From [Pseudomonas] carboxydohydrogena (lineage in GTDB: Bacteria; Pseudomonadota; Alphaproteobacteria; Rhizobiales; Xanthobacteraceae), in contig NZ_CP113162.1 in the NCBI RefSeq assembly GCF_029030725.1, positions 866,501-930,500 on the forward strand: a DNA stretch of 64,000 bases. Direction: 5' to 3'. Below are positions 29,484-38,721 of this stretch, piece after piece (positions within the stretch are counted from its first letter, which is position 1; each line of letters opens with the position of its first letter). The notes below the pieces were generated by a model. That model saw only the letters and a list, made by a program, of their open reading frames with translations, did not search any database and had not been told where the DNA came from. A program made the position numbers and the translations under genes.

Positions 29484-31430
29484 TCAATTCGCCTGCGGCG
29501 CCGCTGCCGGTGCTTCCGCTGCGGGTGGAGCAGCAGGGGCAGGAGGCGCGGGCTTCTTGCCCGACAGCCGTTCGATCACCGCTTTCACGGCGTCGCGCGC
29601 CTTGTGGTCCCTGAGCGAGTCGAGCAGCGGCGCGGTCACGGTCGAGCGGCGGATCAGGATATCGGAATCCGGCAGGATCAGGGGATCGTCCCACGGCCCC
29701 TGCACAACGAACGGCAACTGGAATTCCGGCGGCGCACCCGCGGCCGCCTTCAGTGCGGCGGTGCCTTTCAGGTCGTATTCGCGCGAGGGGATCGAGGCGT
29801 CGCCGGTCAGCGTCACGCGCGTCGCGGGTCCGTCGAGCGCAATATCGTCCGCGTGCGCCATGCCGTCATTGATGGTGACGGCGATCCGCAGGGTGTCGAA
29901 CGGCGTTGAGCCGCTGCGGAAACTTCCCGCACCCGACAATGGCCGGCGCTCCAGCCGCCGCAGCAATTGTTCGACGTTGAACCCGGAGAGTGCGCCGTCG
30001 TGCGCCGTCAGCACGACGCTGCCGTCGAGCGTCTGTGTCAGCGCGAAGGCGCTCGCGCCCTGCGCTTCTAGCGTCAGGTTGAGGTCGCCGCGGCCGCGCA
30101 GCGAGCGGATGTCGAACAGTTCGGCCCCGCCGGCCTCGAGATCGACATCGGTGAATCCGAACTGCGCCTTGACGTTGGCGCCGTCATCGATGCGGCTGAC
30201 GGAAAGCGAGCCTCTGGCGATGCCGCCGAGCATCTGCGCTTCGCCGATCGAGAGCGCCAGCGTGCCGTTGCGCACGTTCGCGCCGAACGCGGTGCGCCCC
30301 AGCTTCGAGGAGCCGATGGTGACTTTTGCCGCCGAGAGACGGATGTCGAGACTGGTTTCCGACAGCGCCCGCAGGTCGAAGGCTTGCCGGTTCCATTCAT
30401 GCGCGCCCGCGAGCAGGCGGATGGTCCCGAGATAGGGCGTGAGGTCGAGCGTATCGGCCGCGAGCGTGCCTTGCAGGGTCTGCTGGCCGGTGCTGCCGTT
30501 GAAGGTCAGCACGCCCTCGGCGGCGTTGCCGTCGAGCGAGGTGGCGACATTGGTCAGCGCCACCGAATTGCCGACCACGTTGGCGCGCGCCTTCAGCGAG
30601 AACGGGCCAAACCCGTTGCCGCCCGGCAATTCGTAACCGGCCCAGCGCGTCAGGCCGCGCAGCGAGTTAGTGTCGGCGGTCAGCGTGCCGTCGAGCAGCA
30701 GGCTCGAACGGTTGGTCATGCTGCCGTCGAAGGAGAGCTTCAGCGGCGCGCCGGAGAATTTCACCTTCAGGCCGGATTTCTCGCCATCGACCGCCGCGAG
30801 GAAGTCGGCGATCGTGAAGCTGCCCTCGAGTTGCTCGTTGTGCCAGGTGGACTGGCCGCGCACGGAGAAGCTGCGCGAGCTGGACGGCAGCGAGATCGCG
30901 AGATCGATGCCGCCCACCGTTTCATTCGCCTGGTTCCTGGCGTTGCGATAGGCGAGGGTGCCGTCCGAAATCCTGACGTCGGAAAACCAGACATCGCGCG
31001 CGGCGGCGGGTTTCACCGCGCGGGCGAAGGTCTGCACGATCGGCGCCCAGTTGGAGTGGCCGTCCTTGTCCACGGTCACGCGGATGCGCGGTGCGTGCAG
31101 CGCCACGTCGGTGACGCGGGTGTGTCCCGCGATCAGCCCGAACAGGCTGAGCCTTGCCTGCAACTGGTCCGTGCTGAGCGGCGCGTCGCTATCCGCGCTG
31201 CCCTTCAGGGCGACGCCGTGGAGAACGACCCGCGCGGAGGGAAACAGCGAAACCTCGGTCTTGCCGGTGACGACAAGCTCCAGTCCGGTGGCGTCGCGAA
31301 TTTGCGTTTCGACGGCCTGCCGGACGGCATTGCGATCGACGAACCACGAGCTTGCGAGAAGGCCCGCCAGCACGGCGCCGAGGACGGCCGCCACGGGCAA
31401 AGCAAGGCGTCTGATCGCGTGCGTGGTCAA
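29484..31430 (-). CDS. AsmA family protein
   Basis: A 648-residue envelope protein with one N-terminal membrane anchor (about 7-28). AsmA N-terminal repeats follow (TGLELVVTGKTEVSLFPSAR and LHGVALKG), then the long beta-rich body and an AsmA C-terminal domain. AsmA-like proteins are bridge-like lipid-transfer candidates between inner and outer membranes. The extreme C-terminus is Pro/Ala-rich. Convergent with the ABC permease operon. Confidence 0.88.
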   Translation of the reverse strand: MTTHAIRRLALPVAAVLGAVLAGLLASSWFVDRNAVRQAVETQIRDATGLELVVTGKTEVSLFPSARVVLHGVALKGSADSDAPLSTDQLQARLSLFGLIAGHTRVTDVALHAPRIRVTVDKDGHSNWAPIVQTFARAVKPAAARDVWFSDVRISDGTLAYRNARNQANETVGGIDLAISLPSSSRSFSVRGQSTWHNEQLEGSFTIADFLAAVDGEKSGLKVKFSGAPLKLSFDGSMTNRSSLLLDGTLTADTNSLRGLTRWAGYELPGGNGFGPFSLKARANVVGNSVALTNVATSLDGNAAEGVLTFNGSTGQQTLQGTLAADTLDLTPYLGTIRLLAGAHEWNRQAFDLRALSETSLDIRLSAAKVTIGSSKLGRTAFGANVRNGTLALSIGEAQMLGGIARGSLSVSRIDDGANVKAQFGFTDVDLEAGGAELFDIRSLRGRGDLNLTLEAQGASAFALTQTLDGSVVLTAHDGALSGFNVEQLLRRLERRPLSGAGSFRSGSTPFDTLRIAVTINDGMAHADDIALDGPATRVTLTGDASIPSREYDLKGTAALKAAAGAPPEFQLPFVVQGPWDDPLILPDSDILIRRSTVTAPLLDSLRDHKARDAVKAVIERLSGKKPAPPAPAAPPAAEAPAAAPQAN

Positions 31431-31742
31431 ATAGAACGATCCGGTTCGATGGTGTGATTGCGGGGATCCATGGGACCGCCCCGGCCGCGCGCAACTTGAT
31501 CCGTTTTCTTGACGCTTTCAAGGCTTGAGGGGCCTTTGCCACACCTGCTCGCGGCCCGTGCCATCGGGGCGGGACATCGTCCGGTCATGAAAGCGGCCGA
31601 TCCTGAGACCGTCTTGAGACGGTTCTGGGATCGCCATCGGGCAGTCTGCCTATTTTTGCTCAATTGACGGCTTTTCCGGATTGCGCCTAAGAACATCTTC
31701 AGCCCGGCGGGTAGCCGTCGTGTCCACTGGAATGGGTTGCTC
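31431..31742. other. Intergenic region upstream of the CoA-transferase genes
   Basis: No convincing gene in these 312 bases. It holds the palindrome ACCGTCT-TG-AGACGGT (31608-31623), which could be an operator or a small leader hairpin for the CoA-transferase operon. A TTGACG (near 31664) could be a -35 element, but no good -10 partner is evident. Confidence 0.4.
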
Positions 31743-32444
31743 ATGAACAAGGTATATCCCGACGCCAAATCGGCGCTGGAAGGCACGCTCCGCGACGGCA
31801 TGACGATCATGTCCGGCGGGTTCGGTCTGTGCGGTATCGCCGAGACGCTCGCCAACGCGATCTGCGACAGCGGCGTTAAGAACCTCACGGTGATCTCCAA
31901 CAACGCCGCCGTCGATGGTATCGGCCTCGGCAAGATGCTGGAGAGGAAGCAGATCAGGAAAATGATCTCGTCCTATGTCGGCGAGAACAAGACCTTCGCG
32001 CAGATGTTCCTCGCGGGCGAACTCGATCTCGAATTCAATCCGCAGGGCACGCTGGCCGAGCGCATCCGCGCGGGCGGCGCGGGCATTCCGGCCTTCTACA
32101 CCAAGACCGGCGTCGGTACGCTGGCGGCGGAAGGCAAGGAACTGAAGGATTTCGACGGCGAGACCTATGTGATGGAGCGCGCGCTGTTCGCGGACCTCTC
32201 CATCGTCCATGCCTGGAAGGGCGATACCGCCGGCAACCTGATCTACCGGAAGACCGCGCGCAATTTCAACCCAATGATGGCGACCGCCTCGCGCATGACG
32301 GTGGCGGAAGTCGAGCATCTGGTGCCTGCCGGCGAACTCGATCCCGACCAGATCCACACGCCCGGCATTTTCGTCAAGCGCATCGTCGCGGTCGATCCCG
32401 CACTCAAACACATCGAGCAGCGCACCGTGCGCCAGCGCGCCTAA
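31743..32444 (+). CDS. scoA: 3-oxoacid CoA-transferase subunit A
   Basis: A 233-residue alpha subunit of a family I CoA-transferase that moves CoA from succinyl-CoA to a 3-oxoacid such as acetoacetate. The conserved GGFGLCGIAETL near residue 22 is the ScoA/AtoD signature, and ERIRAGGAGIPAFYT is typical. The ATG at 31743 gives the family N-terminus MNKVYP. The gene for the catalytic subunit follows 15 bases later. With the phasins nearby it fits polyhydroxybutyrate and ketone-body metabolism, though that link is inferred. Confidence 0.92.
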   Translation: MNKVYPDAKSALEGTLRDGMTIMSGGFGLCGIAETLANAICDSGVKNLTVISNNAAVDGIGLGKMLERKQIRKMISSYVGENKTFAQMFLAGELDLEFNPQGTLAERIRAGGAGIPAFYTKTGVGTLAAEGKELKDFDGETYVMERALFADLSIVHAWKGDTAGNLIYRKTARNFNPMMATASRMTVAEVEHLVPAGELDPDQIHTPGIFVKRIVAVDPALKHIEQRTVRQRA

Positions 32445-32459
32445 TTCAGGAGAACCATC

Positions 32460-33107
<648 letters not shown>

Positions 33108-33113
33108 GAGACC

Positions 33114-36100
33114 TTACGCCGTCGCGGGGGTCTGCGAAAACGCCACCTCGATCAGCGTGCCGGTGTTCGGCGAACTCCTGAGATGGAAGCGGCCGCGATT
33201 GGCCTCCACCAGCGCTTTCGCGAGCGACAGGTTGGTGCCGTTGCCGGCGGCCACTTCGTCCGTGGGCGAGGGCGTACGAAATGGCGCCATCGCCGCCGCG
33301 ATTTCGTTGTCGTTCATGCCGTGACCGGTGTCGCGGATGCGCAGCGCCACTTCGCCAAGATCGTTGAGCGCCGTCGAGACGATGACCTGTCCGCCCGCAT
33401 TGGCGAGATGGATGGCCGTGCCGATCAGCGTCAACGCGATCTGGCGCAGCGCCCGCGCGTCGGCCTGGATGTTCGGCAGGCCGTGCGTCAGCGACGAGCG
33501 GATGATGATGCGCTCGCGGTTGGCCTGCGGCTGCATCACGCCGACGCATTGCTCGACCAGCACGTTGAGATCCTGATTGACGAATTCGAGATCGAGCTTG
33601 CCGGATTCGATCCGCGACAAATCAAGCATGTCATCGATGATGGAAACCACCCGCTCGCCGGAGGCGCGAATATCCTTCATGTAGTCGGCGTAGCGCTCGT
33701 TGCCGAGCGCGCCGAACCGCTCCTCGATCATCACGTCGGCGAAGCCGATGATGGCGTTGACCGGCGCGCGTACCTCATGGCTGAGGCGGGCGAGCAGGTC
33801 GGCCTTGGCGCTGGCGGTGCGCTCATCGGAGCGTTTGTCCTGTTCCGGCGCGCGAGGCGCGGGAGCGGCGGGTGGCTTGTCGCGGAACACCGCGAAGTAA
33901 CGCGGGCGATCCGGGCGGGTGCGTCCCATCGTGACCGAGAGCGCCATCGCGCCGCCATCAGGCGCGCGGCCGAGCACGTCGCGGCCCTGTTCGAACAGGC
34001 CCTGCATGGCGCCGGACTTGATGCCTTCGAGATAGTCGAGAACCGCGCGCTGGCTTTCCGGCGCGAACAGTTCGGACAGATTGTGGCCCTCGAGTCCGTC
34101 GCGGCCGAACAATGCTTCCGCGCTGCGGTTGCAGGCGATGATGCGGCCGTCGCCGTCGAACATCACCACGCCTTCGGCGGTGGTCTCGAGAATGGTCGCG
34201 AGTTCGTCGGATTCGATGAGGTCGGGGCGCGGCGGCGGTTCGGCAGCGGCGACGGGGATGGTATCCGTCCGTTGTGGCGCAACCGGAGACAGGATCAGCG
34301 CCAGCGCGCTCTCGCCTTCCCAGTCGATCGTGTGGAGCCTGGCGTCGAGCGCCTGATGCGCGCCCATCGACACGGTGGAGACCTTGATCGGCGTGCCTTC
34401 GCCGGATGAGTCCGTGTCCGCGACGCCTGACCCGACATAGAGCGCGCCGAGCCCGCCATCCCTGTTGAGGGCGTTGAGCGTCGTGTAGCCGGTGGCTGAG
34501 AGGAAGGCGTTGTTGGCGTAGAGCAGGCGGTCGGCGCGATAGACCAGTACGCCCGAGGGCAACTGATCGTAGAGCGAGGTGTTCTGTCGCGCGTGTGCGG
34601 CGGGGGAAGATGGCGCGGGCGCCGCCGCGGGTTCATCTTCCTCGTCCGCGAAGATCGCGTCGTCCTGCGGCTGGGTGGCGGTGCTGTCGTTGGCCAGTTC
34701 TTCCTCGTGCAGGGCGCTGAGCCGCCGCTCGGTTTCGTTTTCCAGCCGTTCGGACAATTGCCGCGCCAGTTCCTGAAAGGCGTTGTTCTCGCCGGGCGTC
34801 AGCACCGGCGCCCGCGCGTCGTCGTTGGCGGGACGGAACGGCACGACGTTGGGCGGCGCCTCCACGCCTTCGGCCTTGGCCGGTTCATCGAACACGGTCC
34901 CGGCGTGCGGAACGGATGGTTCAGGAGTCGGAGCGGCGGGCGGCGGCGTCGGCACGGGAGTGGAGTCGAACAGCGTGTCGTGGCGGCGCTGCGCGGCGGC
35001 ACGGGTGAGGCCGTCGAGGTCGCGGCAGATGCCGAAGCCGCGATAGCCCGCTAAGGCGCGGTCGCGGCCAAAGAGCGGCAGGCCCGACATCTCGACCGGC
35101 AAACGCGCATCGAGACCGTCGGCGGGCCATTGCAAAAGAACGCTGCTGAAGGTGTCGCGCGCGGCCACCGCCTGCGCCACGCGGTTCTCGGGATCGAGCG
35201 CCAGCGCCGCGTTGACCTCATTCCAGAGCCGGCCGAACGCGGCCGCGGTCTGCGCGCCGATCAGATGCGTGAATTCGCCCGCGCCGAACGAGAAGCGGCC
35301 TTCGGCATCCATCGCCCAGGTGAAGCGCAGCGGGTGCTTCCGCCGCTGTCCGGCGAGATCGTCCGGCAGCGGGATCAATTCGGGCGTTGCTGCGGGCGCT
35401 ATCTCGGGAGGGCTATCGGACCCCACGCTGTCATCCATGAACAACTCGTTTGGCAAAGAGGGCGCGGCCGGTTCGCGCGGAGCCGGTTCGTGCATGGGCA
35501 CAACCTCGCCCGCCCGGGCCGGTTCGACAACAGGAACCGGGGCTGCGTCAACGGCTTTGTCGGGACGCGGACGCGCGGCCAGCCCCTCCAGCAGCACGAT
35601 CAGCGCGGTTTCCGGCTCCGCGCCTGCACGGTGAACGATCGCGCGCCCGAGCGGCGTCTCAAGGGCGGAGCCCTGCTCGGGAAAATGCGTTGGCAGCGCG
35701 ATTCCGGCGAGCTCACCTATGGTTTCGTCATATGCGCGGGCCGCGGAATTGGCGACTTCGAGATGCCCGTTCACGAATGCGGCGGCGGGTAGTCCGATAT
35801 CCTCGATCAGTGCGCGCAGGCGCTCCGCGAAGGGCTGCACCCGCCCACCCGGCTGTGCGGCGGCGATGAGAATGCCGCTCTCGCCGTCGAGTGAAATCCT
35901 GGAGCAGCCGCACGTCATCAGGCCGCCGAGATGTGCGCCGAATCCGCGCAGCCGCTCCAGCCGCAACGCGCCGGACGGCGCGAGGATGGAGGCCAGTTGC
36001 TTCACCTGCCGGCGATAGGGATCGGCGGGCCCGAACGTGCGGGCGAGCAGCGCATCGTCATCCGATGCGCGGAAGAACGCGCGGCCTGCCGCATTGGCCC

Positions 36101-36212
36101 AGAGTAGGCGATGGCCTGCCTCGGACCAGACCCAGGCGGGCGCGGCGCTCAGACAAAATGTCGAGAGCCGGTTGTTGCGGATGGCCTGCAAGGAAAACTC
36201 GGCTCTGGGCAA
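33114..36212 (-). CDS. Large cytosolic PAS-domain histidine kinase with degenerate ATP-binding boxes
   Basis: A 1032-residue protein without membrane helices. PAS-like segments alternate with Pro/Ala/Glu-rich linkers, and the last clear PAS lies near residues 690-790. The H-box SHEVRAPVNAIIGF is intact, with His near residue 812. The catalytic domain is altered. The N-box position reads LTLIGTAIHLA, without the usual Asn. DTGHG of the G1 box is kept. The G2 position reads GNGTNLSLAKAL instead of GxGLGL. It resembles the PleC/DivL/PdhS group of alphaproteobacterial cell-cycle kinases. The start is a TTG at 36212 with AGGA upstream, so it is less certain. Confidence 0.85.
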   Translation of the reverse strand: MPRAEFSLQAIRNNRLSTFCLSAAPAWVWSEAGHRLLWANAAGRAFFRASDDDALLARTFGPADPYRRQVKQLASILAPSGALRLERLRGFGAHLGGLMTCGCSRISLDGESGILIAAAQPGGRVQPFAERLRALIEDIGLPAAAFVNGHLEVANSAARAYDETIGELAGIALPTHFPEQGSALETPLGRAIVHRAGAEPETALIVLLEGLAARPRPDKAVDAAPVPVVEPARAGEVVPMHEPAPREPAAPSLPNELFMDDSVGSDSPPEIAPAATPELIPLPDDLAGQRRKHPLRFTWAMDAEGRFSFGAGEFTHLIGAQTAAAFGRLWNEVNAALALDPENRVAQAVAARDTFSSVLLQWPADGLDARLPVEMSGLPLFGRDRALAGYRGFGICRDLDGLTRAAAQRRHDTLFDSTPVPTPPPAAPTPEPSVPHAGTVFDEPAKAEGVEAPPNVVPFRPANDDARAPVLTPGENNAFQELARQLSERLENETERRLSALHEEELANDSTATQPQDDAIFADEEDEPAAAPAPSSPAAHARQNTSLYDQLPSGVLVYRADRLLYANNAFLSATGYTTLNALNRDGGLGALYVGSGVADTDSSGEGTPIKVSTVSMGAHQALDARLHTIDWEGESALALILSPVAPQRTDTIPVAAAEPPPRPDLIESDELATILETTAEGVVMFDGDGRIIACNRSAEALFGRDGLEGHNLSELFAPESQRAVLDYLEGIKSGAMQGLFEQGRDVLGRAPDGGAMALSVTMGRTRPDRPRYFAVFRDKPPAAPAPRAPEQDKRSDERTASAKADLLARLSHEVRAPVNAIIGFADVMIEERFGALGNERYADYMKDIRASGERVVSIIDDMLDLSRIESGKLDLEFVNQDLNVLVEQCVGVMQPQANRERIIIRSSLTHGLPNIQADARALRQIALTLIGTAIHLANAGGQVIVSTALNDLGEVALRIRDTGHGMNDNEIAAAMAPFRTPSPTDEVAAGNGTNLSLAKALVEANRGRFHLRSSPNTGTLIEVAFSQTPATA

Positions 36213-36520
36213 CGCTTGAAATCCTGCTCCAAAAAGAAATTCGGCTGATCGGTGTGAGCCTTACAGGCTGATTATCAATGGGACGGCGGATGAGTCCACC
36301 GGGGGCGGGGAGGCTGCGGCCCAAACCGCCGATAACGTTAACTGGTATCAGGAAATCTCCCGCGACAATGCCTCAGGCGATTGCAAAAAATTTCGCGCGC
36401 GGCACGATACCGGTCGGATGGCTGTCACGCCGCGCTGTCATGATGCAGGAACCGCTTGGCTCTGCCATCCGTTGGTCTTCACGAGGCTGGCAAGTAGCCG
36501 GAACGAACAGGAGCGACGCC
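36213..36520. other. Intergenic region upstream of the first phasin
   Basis: These 308 bases hold the divergent promoters of the histidine kinase and phasin genes. No gene is supported: the frame in phase with the phasin upstream of 36521 lacks typical coding sense. A ribosome site GGAG (36510-36513) belongs to the phasin. I see no strong hairpin. Confidence 0.5.
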
Positions 36521-36895
36521 ATGGCTGACAACAATCGTTTCGAGATTCCCCAGGAAATGCGTTCGATGGCGGAAGCGAGCTTCGATCAGGCTCGCAAGGC
36601 GTTCGAGAGCTTCCTCGGGCAGGCCCATCAGACCGCCAGCACCCTGACGGGGACGGGCGAGGCGGCGCGCGCCAACGCCAAGGACATTACGGCCAAGGCG
36701 ATTTCGTTTGCGGAAAAGAACGTCCAGTCGTCGCTGACTTACGCCCAGCAGCTCGTACACGCCTCGGACCTGACCGAGATCATGCGGCTGCATTCCGAAT
36801 ACGTGCAGGCGCAGATGAAGGCGCTGGCCGAGCAGGCCTCGGAAATGGGGCAGGCCGTCACCAAGGCGGCGATGGATAGCGCAAAGCCACGTTAA
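36521..36895 (+). CDS. Phasin family protein
   Basis: A 124-residue amphipathic helical protein of the phasin_2 family, which coats polyhydroxyalkanoate granules. Conserved features are the FEIPQEMRSMAEASFDQARKAFE start and the central EKNVQSSLTYAQQLVHASDLTE. ATG 36521 has GGAG eight bases upstream. A paralogue follows after 148 bases. Confidence 0.9.
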   Translation: MADNNRFEIPQEMRSMAEASFDQARKAFESFLGQAHQTASTLTGTGEAARANAKDITAKAISFAEKNVQSSLTYAQQLVHASDLTEIMRLHSEYVQAQMKALAEQASEMGQAVTKAAMDSAKPR

Positions 36896-36904
36896 ATCAG
36901 CGGC

Positions 36905-36919
36905 TTAAAACGAATTTAA
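36905..36919. promoter_or_regulatory. CtrA-type box TTAA-N7-TTAA
   Basis: TTAAAACGAATTTAA is a full match to the CtrA consensus, placed between the two phasin genes and two bases before a long palindrome. The region is AT-rich, so chance is more likely here than at the other boxes. Confidence 0.35.
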
Positions 36920-36920
36920 C

Positions 36921-36946
36921 GCAATGCAATAAAAATATTGCATTGC
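36921..36946. promoter_or_regulatory. 10-bp inverted repeat, candidate PhaR operator
   Basis: GCAATGCAAT (36921-36930) and ATTGCATTGC (36937-36946) are perfect inverted arms with a 6-base A/T spacer, about 100 bases upstream of the second phasin. PhaR, which represses phasin genes until granules form, binds TGCA-containing sites in alphaproteobacteria. The assignment to PhaR is inferred. Confidence 0.55.
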
Positions 36947-37043
36947 ACAAAACATCGCCTATATTGGGATGGTCAGAGGCTGGTGGCCGGTCAAGTGCCG
37001 GGCTGCGCGTGGCCTCAATCTCTCAGGCTGAGGACATACCAAT

Positions 37044-37469
37044 ATGAGCACCCAGGGCTTTTTCACCACCACCCCGTTCCAGATTCCCGAGCAGTTCCGT
37101 GCGTTCGCCGAGAACGGCGTCAATCAGGCCCGCGACGGCTATCAGAAGCTGAAGGCTGCCGCCGAAAGCAACAATGAGGCGCTGGAAGCGGCCTATGCGT
37201 CGGCTGCCAAGGGCGCGAGCGGCTTCACAGCCAAGCTCGTCGAGATCGCTCAGACCAATGTGACTTCATCGTTCGACTTTGCCCACTCGCTGGTCGGCGT
37301 CGGCTCGCTGGCGGAAGCGGCCGAGCTCGTCAGCTCCCATGCGCGCAAGCAGTTCGAGGCGCTCACCGCGCAGTCGAAGGAAATCGCCGAGCTTGGCCAG
37401 AAGGTCGCAACCGAGACCGTCGAGCCGCTCAAGGCCAGCGTCACCAAGGCGTTCCAGAACGTCGCCTGA
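37044..37469 (+). CDS. Phasin family protein
   Basis: A 141-residue phasin_2 protein. It has the family start FQIPEQFRAFAENGVNQARDGY and the central NVTSSFDFAHSLVGVGSLAEAAEL. It should coat polyhydroxybutyrate granules or, like other phasins, bind PhaR. It has its own upstream region with a strong palindrome and its own terminator, so it is probably expressed separately from the first phasin. Confidence 0.92.
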   Translation: MSTQGFFTTTPFQIPEQFRAFAENGVNQARDGYQKLKAAAESNNEALEAAYASAAKGASGFTAKLVEIAQTNVTSSFDFAHSLVGVGSLAEAAELVSSHARKQFEALTAQSKEIAELGQKVATETVEPLKASVTKAFQNVA

Positions 37470-37493
37470 GCGATTTTAGAAATTGATCCATCA

Positions 37494-37519
37494 ACGGCCG
37501 GGCTTGCCCGGCCGTTTTC
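37494..37519 (+). terminator. Terminator after the second phasin
   Basis: ACGGCCGGGC and GCCCGGCCGT form a 10-bp perfect stem around TT, followed by TTTC, 24 bases after the phasin stop. Confidence 0.85.
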
Positions 37520-37674
37520 GTATTTGCATTGGCAAAAGGCAGGATTCCGCCTGTCCGGTAGGGCCGCCATTCTGATAGAATCTCTTGTTGCAGAATGGCT
37601 TGTCCGGTCTTGCCAAAGCCGGGCGGTGCCCCTAGTTTCCGCGCGTTCGCAGCCCTCGGGGCGCGACGAAGGAT

Positions 37675-37751
37675 GCAGTTGTAGCTCAGCTGGTTAGAGC
37701 GCCGGATTGTGGATCCGGAGGTCGGTGGTTCGATCCCACCCAACTGTACCA
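37675..37751 (+). tRNA. tRNA-His (GTG)
   Basis: A 77-base cloverleaf including encoded CCA. Acceptor GCAGTTG pairs with CAACTGT, and the T arm is GGTGG-TTCGATC-CCACC. The anticodon arm is CCGGA-TTGTGGA-TCCGG, with anticodon GTG for histidine. The gene begins at G1 with no pairable G-1, has a G1:U72 wobble and A73 as discriminator. This is the unusual alphaproteobacterial form of tRNA-His. Confidence 0.96.
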
Positions 37752-37792
37752 TCGCCCCTTCCAGCTATCCTTTTGCGAGTAAATCGGATCGG

Positions 37793-38113
37793 TCAACGCG
37801 GTCCGGCGATGATGATTGCGGCCCCGATCAGGCAGATCGCCGCGCCCGACAGGTCCCATTTATCCGGCTGCATCCCTTCCGCCAGCCAGAGCCACGCCAC
37901 CGACGCGAGGATGTAGACGCCGCCATAGGCCGCGAAGGTGCGGCCCGCCGCCTCACTCTCCACCAGCGTGAGGAGATAGGCGAACAGGATCAGCGCCGCG
38001 ATTCCGGGGATCACCAGCAAGGCGGACTTGCCGAGGCGCAGCCACGCCCAGAAGGCGAAGCATCCCGCGATCTCCATGAATGCAGCGCCGGCATAGGCGA
38101 GGGTGGTTCTCAT
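37793..38113 (-). CDS. ynfA: YnfA family (UPF0060) small membrane protein
   Basis: A 106-residue protein with four transmembrane helices. The family strings [21 protein letters not shown] and [17 protein letters not shown] are present. YnfA proteins resemble small multidrug efflux pumps, but their substrate is unsettled. AAGGAGG is close to the ATG at 38113. First gene of the metal-handling block beside tRNA-His. Confidence 0.9.
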   Translation of the reverse strand: MRTTLAYAGAAFMEIAGCFAFWAWLRLGKSALLVIPGIAALILFAYLLTLVESEAAGRTFAAYGGVYILASVAWLWLAEGMQPDKWDLSGAAICLIGAAIIIAGPR

Positions 38114-38138
38114 CGCGCCTCCTTGGATGCCGAGCGAT

Positions 38139-38639
38139 CTACACCATACGCCCGGCGTCATCTACCCGAAGCAGGTACTTCCCCGCATCGACCTGTGCCT
38201 TTTGCTTCTTGACGATGCCGAGCATCTGGAAGGCGGCCGGTTCGATCCATTTCCACGACGCCGCCGTCGTGGTGAGAACTGTCGAGGCGACGAGCAGGGC
38301 GATGGCTGTCCGCGCCGGCCATGTCCTGTTCTTGACGGCCTGACGGATCGTCACGCCCCACGCGAGGGCCAGCACAAGCATCGCAAGCCGTGTCATCCAG
38401 ATATGGGCATGATCGAGAACGGCGATGGCGCCGCCGATATTCGCCATCACCACGGCGGGCAGTACCAGCGGCAGCACGCAGCAGGACGTGCAGGCGACAG
38501 CGGACATCGCGGAGGTCGCGGCCGCGCCGGTCAGTTTCGAATTCAGTGAGGATCTGGGCGCGCAACCGCAGCCGGGCGTGGTGTCGGTTGCAGGCGTGCA
38601 GGCGGTGGTGCAGGTGGACGTCTGTTCGATAACGTGCAT
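38139..38639 (-). CDS. MerT-like metal transport membrane protein
   Basis: A 166-residue protein with a Cys-rich N-terminus (C10, C14, C24, C26). The first transmembrane segment carries CTSCC (residues 50-54), which is the MerT arrangement, and two further hydrophobic segments follow. MerT carries Hg(II) inward to the reductase. No merA or merP is in view, so the ion could be another soft metal. GGAG lies ten bases upstream. Divergent from the MerR gene, with a MerR-type promoter reading toward this gene. Confidence 0.65.
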   Translation of the reverse strand: MHVIEQTSTCTTACTPATDTTPGCGCAPRSSLNSKLTGAAATSAMSAVACTSCCVLPLVLPAVVMANIGGAIAVLDHAHIWMTRLAMLVLALAWGVTIRQAVKNRTWPARTAIALLVASTVLTTTAASWKWIEPAAFQMLGIVKKQKAQVDAGKYLLRVDDAGRMV

Positions 38640-38671
38640 GTGAAGCTCCAGTCGAGGTCGTGAATGTCCCG

Positions 38672-38702
38672 GCTGTAGCCCCTCAAGTAACTTGAGGTTC
38701 AA
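38672..38702 (-). promoter_or_regulatory. MerR-type promoter and operator (SoxR-like palindrome)
   Basis: CCTCAAGT-A-ACTTGAGG (38681-38697) is a perfect palindrome. On the minus strand it sits between TTGAAC (38702-38697, -35) and TACAGC (38677-38672, -10), separated by 19 bases. An over-long spacer filled by a dyad is the hallmark of MerR-activated promoters. The dyad is one base shorter than the classical SoxR box. It drives the MerT-like gene. Confidence 0.75.
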
Positions 38703-38721
38703 GCCCGAAATGGACACGCCG

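Noticed and set aside
37675-37751. tRNA-His as an attachment site of an integrated element
   Set aside because: I found no second copy of the tRNA 3' end and no integrase gene in the window, so integration is only suggested, not supported.
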